39,397 bases of DNA from Aeromonas fluvialis (GTDB lineage Bacteria > Pseudomonadota > Gammaproteobacteria > Enterobacterales > Aeromonadaceae), in NCBI RefSeq assembly GCF_000819885.1, contig NZ_CDBO01000020.1, positions 1 to 39,397 on the forward strand, in the 5' to 3' direction. A program made the translations under genes and the position numbers. The notes below the pieces were generated by a model, which did no database searches, was not told where the DNA came from, and saw nothing but the letters and a program-made list of their open reading frames with translations. Positions 7,929 through 16,690 of the stretch are shown in pieces. Numbering within the stretch: position 1 is the stretch's first letter; each line of letters starts with the position of its first letter.

Positions 7929-10673
7929 ATGACAACAACACACGCACCGCTACAGTTATGGGTTCATCTTGGTGTCAGCCTGAGCCGCAACTTGTTACAG
8001 CTGCCCGACACTCCGGCGCTGTCAGAGGCGTTGCGCCAGCAGTTGCAGCGGGCTCGTCAGAGCGGGGTGGATGCCGTAGTGGTGCCCATCAGTTGGCGCC
8101 ATGTTGCCCCATTTTCACCGGAGCAGGCCAGCGATGCAGCCAGTTGGCGGCCCTATCGGCAATTATTCGCTATGGCGCGCCAGTTGGGACTCAAAGTAAT
8201 ACCAGATCTCTCGCTGGTGGCCAGGGGGATGAACGACAGTCGTTATATGACCTTGCTGCCGGGTTGGCTGTGGGGGCGTTTGCAGCAACAGCTGCCCGTC
8301 GGCGCCCCCCTCGATACCTTCAGTTTCCTCGACCAGTATGGCCGTGACAGTGTGGCGCTCACCTCGTTTTGGGGGCTTTCCTACACCAAGCCACTGTTTA
8401 CGCAATTTTTGCAAGGGTTTGCTGATCACTTGGCCGATTTTGCCGATATGGTCCCGCATGTGATCCTCGGTATTGGCCCCGAGGGGGAGTGGCGTTATCC
8501 CCTGCTCGGTTATTATGCCGGTGAGGGGCTGGCGGCTGATTTTCCCTGTTTCAGCCAGCAGGCGCTGGTCGATCTGCGTACCACCCAACTGGCTCGCTAT
8601 GGCTCTTTAACGGCTTGGCAACAAGCCTGGCAGTGTGGCGAACAGGATTTGGCTAACTTGACGGTATTGAAGCAGCAGTTGGTCGAGATCACCGCGGCGT
8701 TGCTGGCGGGCAAGGCGGGGGTGGCGCAAGCAGATTTTTATCACTGGTATCAAGCCTCGTTGGCCCATTACGGTAACCAGCTCCTGACACTGGCCGATCG
8801 GGTCTTTTGCGATCGCTGGCAGGCGGCCTCGCTGGGGGTCAGGTTGTCCGGGCGCTTGCCCCTGCTCAGAAACGGGGATGAGCACAGTGCAGCCCTGATC
8901 GCCGGTTTGGGGTTGCCGGGAGTAGAAGCAGAAGTAGAAGTAGAAGCAGAAATAGTGGCACCCGATAGCGCCCCGCGGTTTGCTTCCGTGCTGACACAAT
9001 TGATCCCCAGCCAAGTGCGCGCTCGCTGCCGATTGTTGCTGACCGGCGCCGGGGCTTGCCAAGGGGAGCCTGCCCCCTCTCTGATGGCGCATTGGCAAGC
9101 TGCTGCGGTGGCGCTGGGGATCCCCCTGCTGGCAGAAAGTCAGCGTCAGTTGGTGCTTGATGATCATCCGCAATGGGAACACCTGATGAATACCGTGATC
9201 CAGCATGAGGCCTACGATGGTTGGGTGATCAGAGACCTCGATATTTTGATGGATCAACAGGTTGGTGAAACGCGGTTGCGCCAACTGACCCGACTGCGTC
9301 ATGGCCAGGGTCAGGTTTCACGTCTGAATCACCGCGAGTTTCGGGTGATGGGGCCGCTGCACCTGAAAGTAGCCAATCGGCGTCAGCTGCTGTCAGAAGC
9401 TGAATGGCAACAGTTTGCGGATCAGGTCCGCGCGCTGCGTCGGATGGGGGTGACCGCTATCTCTACTGATTTGTGGTGGGGCTTGATCGAAGGGCGGCAA
9501 GCCGGTGTGTTTGACTGGACTTATTATGATCGTCTGGTCGCATTATTGGCGCAGCACGATATGCGCTGGGTGCCGATCCTGTCGTTTCATCAGGCCGGTG
9601 GCAATGTTAACGATGATTTTATGCAGACCATTCCCCTGTGGTTGTGGGGTCGGTTGCTCGAGAACCACCCCGAGCTTGATTCGGTGCGGGATCTGCAATA
9701 TGTCAGTGAGACCGGTGACGCCTCGATGGAGTACATCTCGTTGTGGGCGGACCCTTATGTGCAGCCCTACTACGAGCGGTTCATGTCGGCATTTCGTGAG
9801 CATTTTGCCGCCCGGGCCGGGATGATCGCCGAAATCAATATCAGTCTGGGACCGGCCGGTGAGCTGCGCTATCCCAGTTACAATGCCCATGATTGGGGTA
9901 ACTACCCCAACCGGGGCACATTGCAGTGCTACAGCCCCCTAGCCGAGCGGGACTGGCGGCGTCATCTGAGCGAGCGCTACCCCACGGTCGAGGCGCTCAA
10001 CTATGCCTTCGGCACTCACTACCGCGCATTTGAAGATATTCCCATGCCACTGGCCGACGCGTTGTTTAACAACAAGGAGTATGTCTATTCGGCCTGGGCC
10101 CGAGAGTTTCTTGGCTGGTATCACGCTGCTCTGGTCACCCATGGTCAGCGGATCTTGCAGGCGGCGCTGGCATTGTTTGCGGTTGGCCGCTGGGCGGCGG
10201 TGCCGATTGGCATCAAGATCCCCGGCATCCATTGGGAGATCAGCGATCCGGCCTCCCCGCGGGTAGCGGAGATCACAGCCGGTCTGATCCGCCCCCATCC
10301 CACTCTCGGGCCCACCAATCAGCGCGAATATCTGCAACTCCTGGAGCAGTTGGTACCCTCAGGTTATCGTCATCGGGTGGTGGTGCATTTTACCTGCCTG
10401 GAGATGATCAATAAGGATTATGAAGGCTATTCGCGGGCCGCTGATCTGGTGGGGTGGTTTGCCGCCGCCGCCCATGAGCTGGGTATCGCCTTGATGGGCG
10501 AAAATGCCCTCGCCGGTGAACTCTATGGTGAACAGGGCTGGCAGCAGATGGCCAATGCCTTGCGAATGACCCCCGGATTTGGCGGGATCACCCTATTGAG
10601 GATGCAGAACTTTTTCGAAGAAGAGCCGCTGCCACGAGAGCGGTTACAGTGGCTGATCAATCAATTTCATTGA
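7929..10673 (+). CDS. Tandem beta-amylase-like (GH14) protein
   Basis: This 914-residue protein is built of two related halves. The C-terminal half (about 455-914) is a recognisable glycoside hydrolase family 14 domain, which cleaves maltose from non-reducing ends of alpha-1,4-glucans. It has FHQAGGNVND (553-562, flexible-loop motif), GPAGELRYPSY with the proton-donor Glu645, and FTCLEM with the base Glu825 followed by MGENAL. The N-terminal half (about 5-400) repeats the architecture: PGWLWGRL matches PLWLWGRL, and GPEGEWRYP with Glu187 matches the acid motif. It lacks the flexible-loop motif, and the place of FTCLEM reads LLTGAGACQ, with no base. A VEAEVEVEAE segment (332-341) interrupts the first half. 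No signal peptide is visible, so it may act in the cytoplasm. The ATG at 7929 is chosen because upstream codons overlap the CRP-like site and look non-coding. Confidence 0.85.
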   Translation: MTTTHAPLQLWVHLGVSLSRNLLQLPDTPALSEALRQQLQRARQSGVDAVVVPISWRHVAPFSPEQASDAASWRPYRQLFAMARQLGLKVIPDLSLVARGMNDSRYMTLLPGWLWGRLQQQLPVGAPLDTFSFLDQYGRDSVALTSFWGLSYTKPLFTQFLQGFADHLADFADMVPHVILGIGPEGEWRYPLLGYYAGEGLAADFPCFSQQALVDLRTTQLARYGSLTAWQQAWQCGEQDLANLTVLKQQLVEITAALLAGKAGVAQADFYHWYQASLAHYGNQLLTLADRVFCDRWQAASLGVRLSGRLPLLRNGDEHSAALIAGLGLPGVEAEVEVEAEIVAPDSAPRFASVLTQLIPSQVRARCRLLLTGAGACQGEPAPSLMAHWQAAAVALGIPLLAESQRQLVLDDHPQWEHLMNTVIQHEAYDGWVIRDLDILMDQQVGETRLRQLTRLRHGQGQVSRLNHREFRVMGPLHLKVANRRQLLSEAEWQQFADQVRALRRMGVTAISTDLWWGLIEGRQAGVFDWTYYDRLVALLAQHDMRWVPILSFHQAGGNVNDDFMQTIPLWLWGRLLENHPELDSVRDLQYVSETGDASMEYISLWADPYVQPYYERFMSAFREHFAARAGMIAEINISLGPAGELRYPSYNAHDWGNYPNRGTLQCYSPLAERDWRRHLSERYPTVEALNYAFGTHYRAFEDIPMPLADALFNNKEYVYSAWAREFLGWYHAALVTHGQRILQAALALFAVGRWAAVPIGIKIPGIHWEISDPASPRVAEITAGLIRPHPTLGPTNQREYLQLLEQLVPSGYRHRVVVHFTCLEMINKDYEGYSRAADLVGWFAAAAHELGIALMGENALAGELYGEQGWQQMANALRMTPGFGGITLLRMQNFFEEEPLPRERLQWLINQFH
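8922..8951 (+). repeat. Hexanucleotide repeat (GYAGAA x5) inside the GH14 gene
   Basis: There are five head-to-tail copies of GTAGAA or GCAGAA. They encode alternating Val/Ala-Glu in a likely surface loop. As the unit is 6 bp, copy-number change would alter length by two residues without a frameshift. Confidence 0.85.
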
Positions 10674-10755
10674 GTGTCAGCGCGCCTGGAGAGGGATTAG
10701 TGGTTGACCCCATGGCAACCCGATCGGGCTGACATGGGATCATTGCCGGTGTTGA

Positions 10756-13212
10756 TCAGGCCGCGTGGTGGTAGGGCGCGGCGGTGAACAGCTGCTTGTT
10801 GGCCACCAGATCGATGGGGTCAAAATCATCGACGTTGATGGTGCGCAGGCGACTTACCTCGGCGCGGCGCAGCAGCTCTGCTTCGCTCTGGGTCAGTACG
10901 CCAGCGGCCAGACCCATGTCGGCCACCTTGTCCAGCGCCAGGAAGGGGCGCTTGATGCCATCGCTCTTGCAGACCTTCTCGAACAGCGGCTCGGCGGCCA
11001 GCACGTCATCGAGCGCCTGCTCCAGCAGGCCGAAGGGGTTGCCCTCTTCGCGGGTCAGATACTGCCCCTTGGCCAGGCGACTGCGGGTCTCGCTCGGGGT
11101 TTGCAGCAGACGGGCAACTTGTTGATCAAGCTTGTCGCTTGGACGCTTCAGGTCACGACCCAGCGGCAGCACCACGGCGCGCAGGGCGAGGCCAATCCAG
11201 CGGTTCGGGAAGTTGCGCAGCAGCTCGTCGATCGCCTCTTGGGCCTTGAACATGGCGTCGATCAGTGCCCAGTGCAGCAGGGGCAGGTCGGCCTGCTGGC
11301 GTCCCTCGTCCTGATAGCGCTTGAGGGCGCTGGAGGCCAGATAGAGCTGGCTCAACACGTCGCCAAGACGGGCGGAGACCCGTTCCTTGCGCTTGAGCTC
11401 GCCACCCAGGGTGCCCATCGCCATGTCTGACAGGAACGCCAGGTTGGCAGAGAGGCGGGAGAGCTGCTGGTAGTAGCCCTTGGTCTGATCCTTGTAAGGG
11501 GCCGCGGCAAAGCGGGCGCCGGTGATACCGAGCCAGAAGCTGCGTACCAGGTTGCTGATGGCAAAGCCGACGTGGCTGAACACCGCCTTGTCGAAATCCT
11601 TGAGCGCCTGCTCTTTATCCGGGTGGCTGGCAGCCAGCATCTCCGGCAGCACATACGGGTGGCAGCGGATAGCGCCCTGACCATAGATGATCATGCTGCG
11701 GGTCAGGATGTTGGCCCCTTCTACCGTAACGGCGATGGGGGCACCCTGATAGCCACGGGCCAGATAGTTGTTGGGGCCCATGCAGATCGCCTTGCCGCCG
11801 TGGATGTCCATGGCATCGATGATGCACTTCTGGGCACGGTCGGTGAGGTGGTATTTGACGATGGCGGAGATGACCGAGGGCTTCTCGCCAAGGTCGATAC
11901 CGGTCACGGTCAGGTTGGCTGCGGCGCCCATGATGTAGGCGTTGCCGCCGATGCGGGCCAGCGGCTCTTCAATTCCTTCCATCTTGCCGATGGGCAGCTT
12001 GAACTGGCGACGGATGCGGCTGTAGGCGCCGCTCGCCAGGGCCAGCATTTTGACGCCGCCGGTGCTGTTGGAGGGCAGGGTGATGCCGCGACCGACCGAG
12101 AGGCACTCCACCAGCATGCGCCAGCCCTGACCGGCCATGGCCGGGCCACCGATGATGAAATCGAGCGGGACGAACACATCCTTGCCCTGGGTTGGGCCAT
12201 TCTGGAACGGCACGTTGAGCGGGAAGTGACGGCGTCCGATCACGACCCCTTTGGTATGAGTCGGGATCAAGGCGCAGGTGATACCAAGCTCTTCCTCTTC
12301 ACCCAGCAGGTGTTCCGGATCACGCAGTTTGAAGGCGAGGCCCAAGACGGTGGCGATAGGCGCCAGGGTGATGTAGCGCTTGTTCCAGGTGAGGCGCATA
12401 CCGATCACCTCTTTGCCTTCCCACTCGCCCTTGCAGACGATACCGAAGTCGGGGATGGAACCGGCATCAGAACCCGCTTCCGGGCTGGTCAGGGCGAAAC
12501 AGGGGATCTCTTTACCTACCGCCAGGCGGGGCAGGTAGTAATCTTTCTGCTCGTCGGTGCCATAGTGTTGCAGCAGTTCGCCCGGGCCCAGCGAGTTGGG
12601 TACGCCGACGGTGGAGGCGAGCACGGCGCTGGCGCCGCACAGCTTTTGCAGGACGCAGGACTGGGCGTAGGCCGAGAACTCCAGACCGCCATATTTCTTC
12701 TTGATGATCATGGCGAAGAACTTGTTGTCCTTCAGGTATTGCCACACCTCGGGGGAGAGATCCGCGCGCTCGTGGGTCACTTCCCAGTCGCTCACCATGC
12801 GGCACACCTCCTCGACCGGGCCATCCATAAAGGCCTGCTCTTCGGCAGAGAGGGCGCTGACCGGAATGGCGTGCAGCTTTTTCCAGTCCGGGTTGCCCGC
12901 GAACAGATCGGCTTCCCACCAGGTGGTGCCCGCTTCGATAGCCTCTTTCTCGGTGCGGGACATCTCCGGCATGATCGATTTGTAGATCTTGAACAGCGGC
13001 TTGGTTATTTGATTGCGGCGAAATTCCACCAGATTGAGCGGGATGGCGATCACCGCGAACAGCGCCCATACCAGCAAGGGCACATGACCATAGATGGCGC
13101 CAAGCACTAGGGCGGCGCCGGTGACTAGGGTGGAGATGAACAGGGAGCCCCGGCGATATGCCAGGGCTCCGATAACCAGGATCACCCCGAGCAGAGTGAG
13201 GGTCGTCGTCAT
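10756..13212 (-). CDS. fadE: Acyl-CoA dehydrogenase FadE
   Basis: This 818-residue FAD-dependent acyl-CoA dehydrogenase catalyses the first step of fatty-acid beta-oxidation. Length and layout match the long FadE class. Two hydrophobic segments lie at the N-terminus (residues about 1-60, [19 protein letters not shown] and [18 protein letters not shown]), followed by the dehydrogenase core with [24 protein letters not shown] and VEGAN, whose Glu498 is the likely catalytic base. The FadE-specific C-terminal extension of about 250 residues follows. The order fadE, divergent gmhA, then yafJ is the same as in E. coli. A FadR-like operator and a promoter lie just upstream, indicating control by fatty acids. 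The GAGCAC ribosome-binding site is moderate. Confidence 0.96.
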   Translation of the reverse strand: MTTTLTLLGVILVIGALAYRRGSLFISTLVTGAALVLGAIYGHVPLLVWALFAVIAIPLNLVEFRRNQITKPLFKIYKSIMPEMSRTEKEAIEAGTTWWEADLFAGNPDWKKLHAIPVSALSAEEQAFMDGPVEEVCRMVSDWEVTHERADLSPEVWQYLKDNKFFAMIIKKKYGGLEFSAYAQSCVLQKLCGASAVLASTVGVPNSLGPGELLQHYGTDEQKDYYLPRLAVGKEIPCFALTSPEAGSDAGSIPDFGIVCKGEWEGKEVIGMRLTWNKRYITLAPIATVLGLAFKLRDPEHLLGEEEELGITCALIPTHTKGVVIGRRHFPLNVPFQNGPTQGKDVFVPLDFIIGGPAMAGQGWRMLVECLSVGRGITLPSNSTGGVKMLALASGAYSRIRRQFKLPIGKMEGIEEPLARIGGNAYIMGAAANLTVTGIDLGEKPSVISAIVKYHLTDRAQKCIIDAMDIHGGKAICMGPNNYLARGYQGAPIAVTVEGANILTRSMIIYGQGAIRCHPYVLPEMLAASHPDKEQALKDFDKAVFSHVGFAISNLVRSFWLGITGARFAAAPYKDQTKGYYQQLSRLSANLAFLSDMAMGTLGGELKRKERVSARLGDVLSQLYLASSALKRYQDEGRQQADLPLLHWALIDAMFKAQEAIDELLRNFPNRWIGLALRAVVLPLGRDLKRPSDKLDQQVARLLQTPSETRSRLAKGQYLTREEGNPFGLLEQALDDVLAAEPLFEKVCKSDGIKRPFLALDKVADMGLAAGVLTQSEAELLRRAEVSRLRTINVDDFDPIDLVANKQLFTAAPYHHAA

Positions 13213-13258
13213 TGCGTGCTCCTTGCGTGGTTAGGTTGCCAACGTGGCTTAACTGATC

Positions 13259-13275
13259 CAGAGGTCTGACCTGTT
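13259..13275 (-). promoter_or_regulatory. FadR-like operator of fadE
   Basis: On the plus strand, CAGAGGTCTGACCTGTT matches the FadR consensus AACTGGTCNGACNTGTT at all 10 specified bases of the GGTC...TGTT core. The three mismatches are at the left edge. It lies 47-63 bp upstream of the fadE ATG and just downstream of the predicted -10 box, the position expected for repression. In E. coli fadE is a FadR target. Confidence 0.75.
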
Positions 13276-13288
13276 GGATGTGGCCCCT

Positions 13289-13317
13289 GTTGTAATTCAT
13301 ACGCACAAAGTTATCAA
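13289..13317 (-). promoter_or_regulatory. Sigma-70 promoter of fadE
   Basis: On the minus strand, TTGATA (13317-13312) and TACAAC (13294-13289) are 17 bp apart. The predicted start lies near 13282, so the FadR-like operator falls at about +7 to +24. Confidence 0.6.
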
Positions 13318-13466
13318 GCTGTTTACATCCTATTTACCTTCTCTCTGTGATCCCCATAACGCTCACGCGCCGCCAGCGCTGTGGTGCGCAGGGGGCGACT
13401 GTGCGATTGGCTTGTGCGAGAATAGTCGCGGGTTACAGGCATACCAGATAACGTGGAAGAGACATC

Positions 13467-14045
13467 ATGTACCAAGAATTGATCCGCAATGAACTGACTG
13501 AAGCGGCCAGCGTGCTGCAAGCCTTCCTGGCCGACGAACAGAATCTGAAGAATATCGAAGCGGCCGCCAAACTGCTGGCTGACTCCTTCAAAGAAGAGGG
13601 CAAGGTACTCTCCTGCGGTAACGGTGGCTCCCACTGCGACGCCATGCACTTTGCCGAGGAGCTGACCGGTCGTTATCGTGAGAACCGCCCCGGTTACGCC
13701 GGGATCGCCATCTCCGACCCGAGCCACCTCTCCTGCGTTTCCAACGACTTTGGCTATGACTATGTCTTCTCCCGCTACGTAGAAGCGGTCGGTCGTCGTG
13801 GCGACGTGCTGCTTGGTATCTCCACCAGCGGCAACTCCGGCAACATTCTGAAAGCCATCGAGGCGGCTCGCGCCAAAGGGATGAAAGTGATCGCCCTGAC
13901 CGGCAAGGATGGCGGCAAGATGGCAGGTCTGGCGGATGTCGAGATCCGGGTGCCGCATTTTGGCTATGCCGACCGCATTCAGGAAGTGCACATCAAGGTG
14001 ATCCACATCCTGATCCAGCTGGTCGAAAAAGAGATGGCCAAATAA
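13467..14045 (+). CDS. gmhA: Sedoheptulose-7-phosphate isomerase GmhA (LpcA)
   Basis: This 192-residue SIS-domain isomerase converts sedoheptulose 7-phosphate to D-glycero-D-manno-heptose 7-phosphate, the first step of ADP-heptose synthesis for the LPS inner core. [21 protein letters not shown] (residues 50-70) holds the active-site segment with His61 and Glu65. STSGNSGN (120-127) is the phosphate-binding SIS loop, and His180 matches the second catalytic residue of E. coli GmhA. Length is the same as the E. coli enzyme. It is divergent from fadE and precedes yafJ. A GGAAGAG ribosome-binding site precedes the ATG. A hairpin at 14058-14081 follows the stop. Confidence 0.97.
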   Translation: MYQELIRNELTEAASVLQAFLADEQNLKNIEAAAKLLADSFKEEGKVLSCGNGGSHCDAMHFAEELTGRYRENRPGYAGIAISDPSHLSCVSNDFGYDYVFSRYVEAVGRRGDVLLGISTSGNSGNILKAIEAARAKGMKVIALTGKDGGKMAGLADVEIRVPHFGYADRIQEVHIKVIHILIQLVEKEMAK

Positions 14046-14057
14046 GTGATAGTGACA

Positions 14058-14081
14058 CCGGGCAGGAGTGTGCCTGTCCGG
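14058..14081 (+). terminator. Hairpin after gmhA, weak terminator or processing signal
   Basis: CCGGGCAGG (14058-14066) pairs with CCTGTCCGG (14073-14081) around a 6-base loop, with one G-T pair. No T-run follows, so intrinsic termination is uncertain; it may be Rho-assisted or protect the gmhA 3' end. Confidence 0.4.
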
Positions 14082-14179
14082 CATCGCCAATCTGGATAAG
14101 CGGCTTGATGCAAAAAAAGTTATGCTTTTCTGCCAAGTCAGTCAGATGAACAAGTAGTCAAGGAAGGAGTGGTCCAGAT

Positions 14180-14968
14180 ATGTGCGAACTGCTCGGCATG
14201 AGTGCCAATGTGCCGACCGATATCTGCTTCAGTTTTACCGGCCTGATGCTGCGCGGTGGCAAGACCGGGCCTCACAAGGATGGCTGGGGGATCACCTTTT
14301 ATGAAGGGAAGGGATTTCGTACCTTCAAGGACCCCGAACCCAGCGCTCACTCTCCCATCGCCAGGCTGGTACAGGCGCTGCCCATCAAGAGCTGCGCCGT
14401 AGTCAGTCATATCCGCCAGGCCAACCGGGGCTGTGTATCGCTGGAAAATACCCACCCCTTTACCCGTGAGCTGTGGGGGCGTTACTGGACCTTCGCCCAC
14501 AACGGTCAGCTGACCGGCTACAAGAAGCTGACGACCGGGCGGCACAGACCGGTGGGGGATACCGACAGCGAACACGCTTTCTGCTGGCTGCTCGATCGGC
14601 TGGAGCAGAAGTATCCCAGGCGGCCCGCCAACTTTCCCGCCATGTTTCGCTATCTCGCCACCCTGTGCGACGAGCTGAGAGCATTCGGGGTGTTCAACAT
14701 GCTGCTCTCGGACGGGGAGTATGTGATGACCTTTTGCTCTAACAACCTGCACTGGTTGACCCGGCGAGCCCCCTTTGGCGAGGCAAGCCTGCTGGATGAG
14801 GAGGTGGTGATCGACTTTCAAAGCGAGACCACCCCCAACGATGTGGTGACCCTGATCACCACTCGTCCGCTAACCGGCAATGAGAACTGGGTCAAGATGG
14901 CTCCCGGCGAGTTTAATCTGTTTCGCATGGGGGAACGGGTGGCGACCAATCAGGGCGTGCCTGAGTGA
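14180..14968 (+). CDS. yafJ: YafJ family class II glutamine amidotransferase
   Basis: This 262-residue protein has an N-terminal nucleophile hydrolase fold. MCELLGMSAN places the nucleophile Cys at position 2 after Met removal, and GGKTGPHKDGWGITFY, VSHIRQANRG and TFAHNGQLTGY are glutaminase-domain motifs shared with GATase_4/YafJ proteins. No synthetase domain is fused, so the ammonia acceptor is unknown; the E. coli homologue is uncharacterised as an enzyme. AAGGAAGGAG gives a strong ribosome-binding site. Gene order after gmhA is as in E. coli. It is closed by a clear terminator at 14981-15006. Confidence 0.93.
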   Translation: MCELLGMSANVPTDICFSFTGLMLRGGKTGPHKDGWGITFYEGKGFRTFKDPEPSAHSPIARLVQALPIKSCAVVSHIRQANRGCVSLENTHPFTRELWGRYWTFAHNGQLTGYKKLTTGRHRPVGDTDSEHAFCWLLDRLEQKYPRRPANFPAMFRYLATLCDELRAFGVFNMLLSDGEYVMTFCSNNLHWLTRRAPFGEASLLDEEVVIDFQSETTPNDVVTLITTRPLTGNENWVKMAPGEFNLFRMGERVATNQGVPE

Positions 14969-14980
14969 GATAAAAAAATA

Positions 14981-15006
14981 CCAGGGTAGATACCTACCCT
15001 GGTTCT
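14981..15006 (+). terminator. Terminator of yafJ
   Basis: A perfect 9-bp stem CCAGGGTAG (14981-14989) with CTACCCTGG (14994-15002) is followed by TTCTT. An A-run (14972-14979) precedes it, so it could also act on the other strand. Confidence 0.75.
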
Positions 15007-15285
15007 TCGCAGCAGCCATAAAAGGCAAAAGGGATGAGAGGTGTTGCTGAGCATCATAAGTCTGACGGATTGATTGTTGATCCTTTGTTAATTTGATGCA
15101 ATCTCGCTGTTGTTTTCCCAAGCGTTTCTACGTCGCGATTTCGATATTGATCACATCTTTTGCCACTTTACTCCCTGAATCATCCCATCAAATGTTTCAT
15201 CACTATCACTGCCTTGCTGTGAGCCACGACATCGCAAATTATCTATAGTATGGTCTGTTTGAATACCGTTCTGGAGGGGGCTCGC
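15007..15285. other. AT-rich upstream region of the Hpt gene
   Basis: No gene is supported in the 317 bp between yafJ and the Hpt gene. After the yafJ terminator, the stretch holds a weak CRP-like match, TTCGA-TATTGA-TCACA (15140-15155, 8 of 10), and possible promoter boxes TTGCTG (15214-15219) and AATTAT (15237-15242) 17 bp apart. TATAGT (15244-15249) is an alternative -10. None is strong. Confidence 0.4.
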
Positions 15286-15621
15286 ATGGAGTGGGTAGAT
15301 CGTAAGGTGTTGCAGCAGCTGGCAGAGGATATCGGTCCGGATATGCTGCCCGTGGTTATCGCAGTCTTTATTGAAGAGGTGGGCGAGCAGCTGAGTCAGC
15401 TCAGACCCCTCTATGAGCAGGGAGAGTGGGAGGCGCTGGCACGGGTGGCACACAGCATGAAATCATCCTGTGGCAGCTACGGCGCCATGCCGAGCTACCA
15501 GCAGGTGATGGCACTGGAGATGGCCAGCAAGCAGGCCGATGTGGCCGAGGCAGAGCGCCAGTTGCAACTGCTGGAGGCCTCCTTACCTCAGGTGCTCGCG
15601 TTTCTTTCCGATTATCAGTAG
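15286..15621 (+). CDS. LuxU-like histidine phosphotransfer (Hpt) protein
   Basis: This 111-residue single Hpt domain is a four-helix bundle that carries phosphate between a hybrid kinase and a response regulator. The phosphorylation motif is AHSMKSSCGSYGAMP with His56. The region around it (LAEDIGPDMLPVVIAVFIEEV before, HSMKSS after) and the size resemble Vibrio LuxU, which has HALKSSAASFGA with the His at nearly the same position. The ATG at 15286 is used because GGAGGGGG precedes it; an upstream ATG at 15250 lacks a site. It stands alone, convergent with the YvcK-like gene. The hybrid kinase at 17893 is a plausible partner, which is an inference. Confidence 0.8.
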   Translation: MEWVDRKVLQQLAEDIGPDMLPVVIAVFIEEVGEQLSQLRPLYEQGEWEALARVAHSMKSSCGSYGAMPSYQQVMALEMASKQADVAEAERQLQLLEASLPQVLAFLSDYQ

Positions 15622-15640
15622 CGGCGCCATGCTGGGATGC

Positions 15641-15662
15641 CGTGGCGCCGTGGCGCCGTGGC
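15641..15662. repeat. Short tandem repeat CGTGGCGC between convergent genes
   Basis: Two and three-quarter copies of an 8-bp unit lie between the Hpt stop and the YvcK-like stop. GGCGCCA (15623-15629) and TGGCGCC (15643-15649) also form a hairpin here. There is no T-run. It could serve as a weak two-way stop. Confidence 0.5.
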
Positions 15663-16577
15663 CTAACGCTGGTTGAGCAGTTGCTGGATGATCCGGTCTA
15701 GCGCCAGTTTCAGCTTCAACCGATCGTGCCGATGGGGCAGCTCAAGCTCACCCAGTTCGGCTTCGATCAGCCGTCCTTGCCAGTCCCCCGCATCACCCGC
15801 GCCCTGTGGGGCCAGGATGGCATCCAGCCGACCCTGACCGACCCGGGACTCCAGCCAGCGACACTGACCAATCAGGTTCAACTGGCTGGCGGGGCCGTTT
15901 TCCGCCACCAGATTGCAGACGAAAACCAGCATGGCGCTGCTCTCGTTGATGGCCTGGGCGATCTCGGCCAGCAGCAGTGGCGGCATGATGGAGGTGAGAA
16001 AACTGCCCGGCCCCAGAATGATCATGTCCGCCTGCTGCAGTGCCAGCACCGCTTCCCGCGTCGCTTGCACCTCCGGCATCAGGCCGAGGGAGAGGGGCGG
16101 TGTTGCCAGTTGATCGATGGAGACCTCTCCCAGGATCTGGGTGCCACACTCCATATGGGCGCAGAGATCGGTGGGAAATTCAGACATGGGTAGCAATTGT
16201 GACTCGATTTTGAGCATGTCACTGATCAGCTTGATAGCATCAAGCGGTCGGACACAGAGATTATCGAGCGCCAGCAGCATCAGGTTGCCAAGGTTGTGGC
16301 CCGCCAGCTCGCCTTTGCCGGCGAAGCGGTACTCGAACAACAGGCTGCCGATGCTGGGTTCGGTCACCAGCTGGTTCAGGCAGTTACGCAGATCGCCCCA
16401 AGCGATGCACTCCTGGCTCTTGCGCAGGCGCCCGGTCGAGCCACCATCATCTGTGGTGGTGACGATGCCGGTGAGCCGTTGACCGAGAAACGAGAGGGAC
16501 GAAAGCACTCGTCCCATGCCGTGGCCACCACCGATGGCAACGACCCGATCGAAGTCATTGATGTTTTTTTGCCACAT
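15663..16577 (-). CDS. YvcK/YbhK (CofD-like) gluconeogenesis factor family protein
   Basis: This 304-residue protein of the CofD/YvcK superfamily has AIGGGHGMGRVLSSL (residues about 14-28, nucleotide/sugar-binding glycine-rich loop), TTTDDGGSTGRLR (40-52), GDLRNCL and HNLGNLMLLAL, all hallmarks of YvcK. The Bacillus protein binds UDP-sugars and supports growth on gluconeogenic carbon and cell-wall synthesis; E. coli YbhK is its homologue and lies next to moaA. True CofD makes the F420 precursor, which is not expected here. The ATG at 16577 follows AGGACA. It is convergent with the Hpt gene and divergent from the FIST gene. Confidence 0.9.
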   Translation of the reverse strand: MWQKNINDFDRVVAIGGGHGMGRVLSSLSFLGQRLTGIVTTTDDGGSTGRLRKSQECIAWGDLRNCLNQLVTEPSIGSLLFEYRFAGKGELAGHNLGNLMLLALDNLCVRPLDAIKLISDMLKIESQLLPMSEFPTDLCAHMECGTQILGEVSIDQLATPPLSLGLMPEVQATREAVLALQQADMIILGPGSFLTSIMPPLLLAEIAQAINESSAMLVFVCNLVAENGPASQLNLIGQCRWLESRVGQGRLDAILAPQGAGDAGDWQGRLIEAELGELELPHRHDRLKLKLALDRIIQQLLNQR

Positions 16578-16690
16578 ATGGGTGTCCTGTCATTGGTCTC
16601 AGTTGACCGCTATGTTAGCAAGCGAAGCGAGATAATTGTTTGATAAAGGTATGATTTTTGCTTGAGGCTGCCATTCGATAAAACAAGGAG

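Noticed and set aside
11572..13110. 512-codon open frame on the plus strand opposite fadE
   Set aside because: It is the antisense shadow of a long GC-rich gene. The translation is low-complexity in His, Gly, Asp and Gln with no family features, and fadE is certain.
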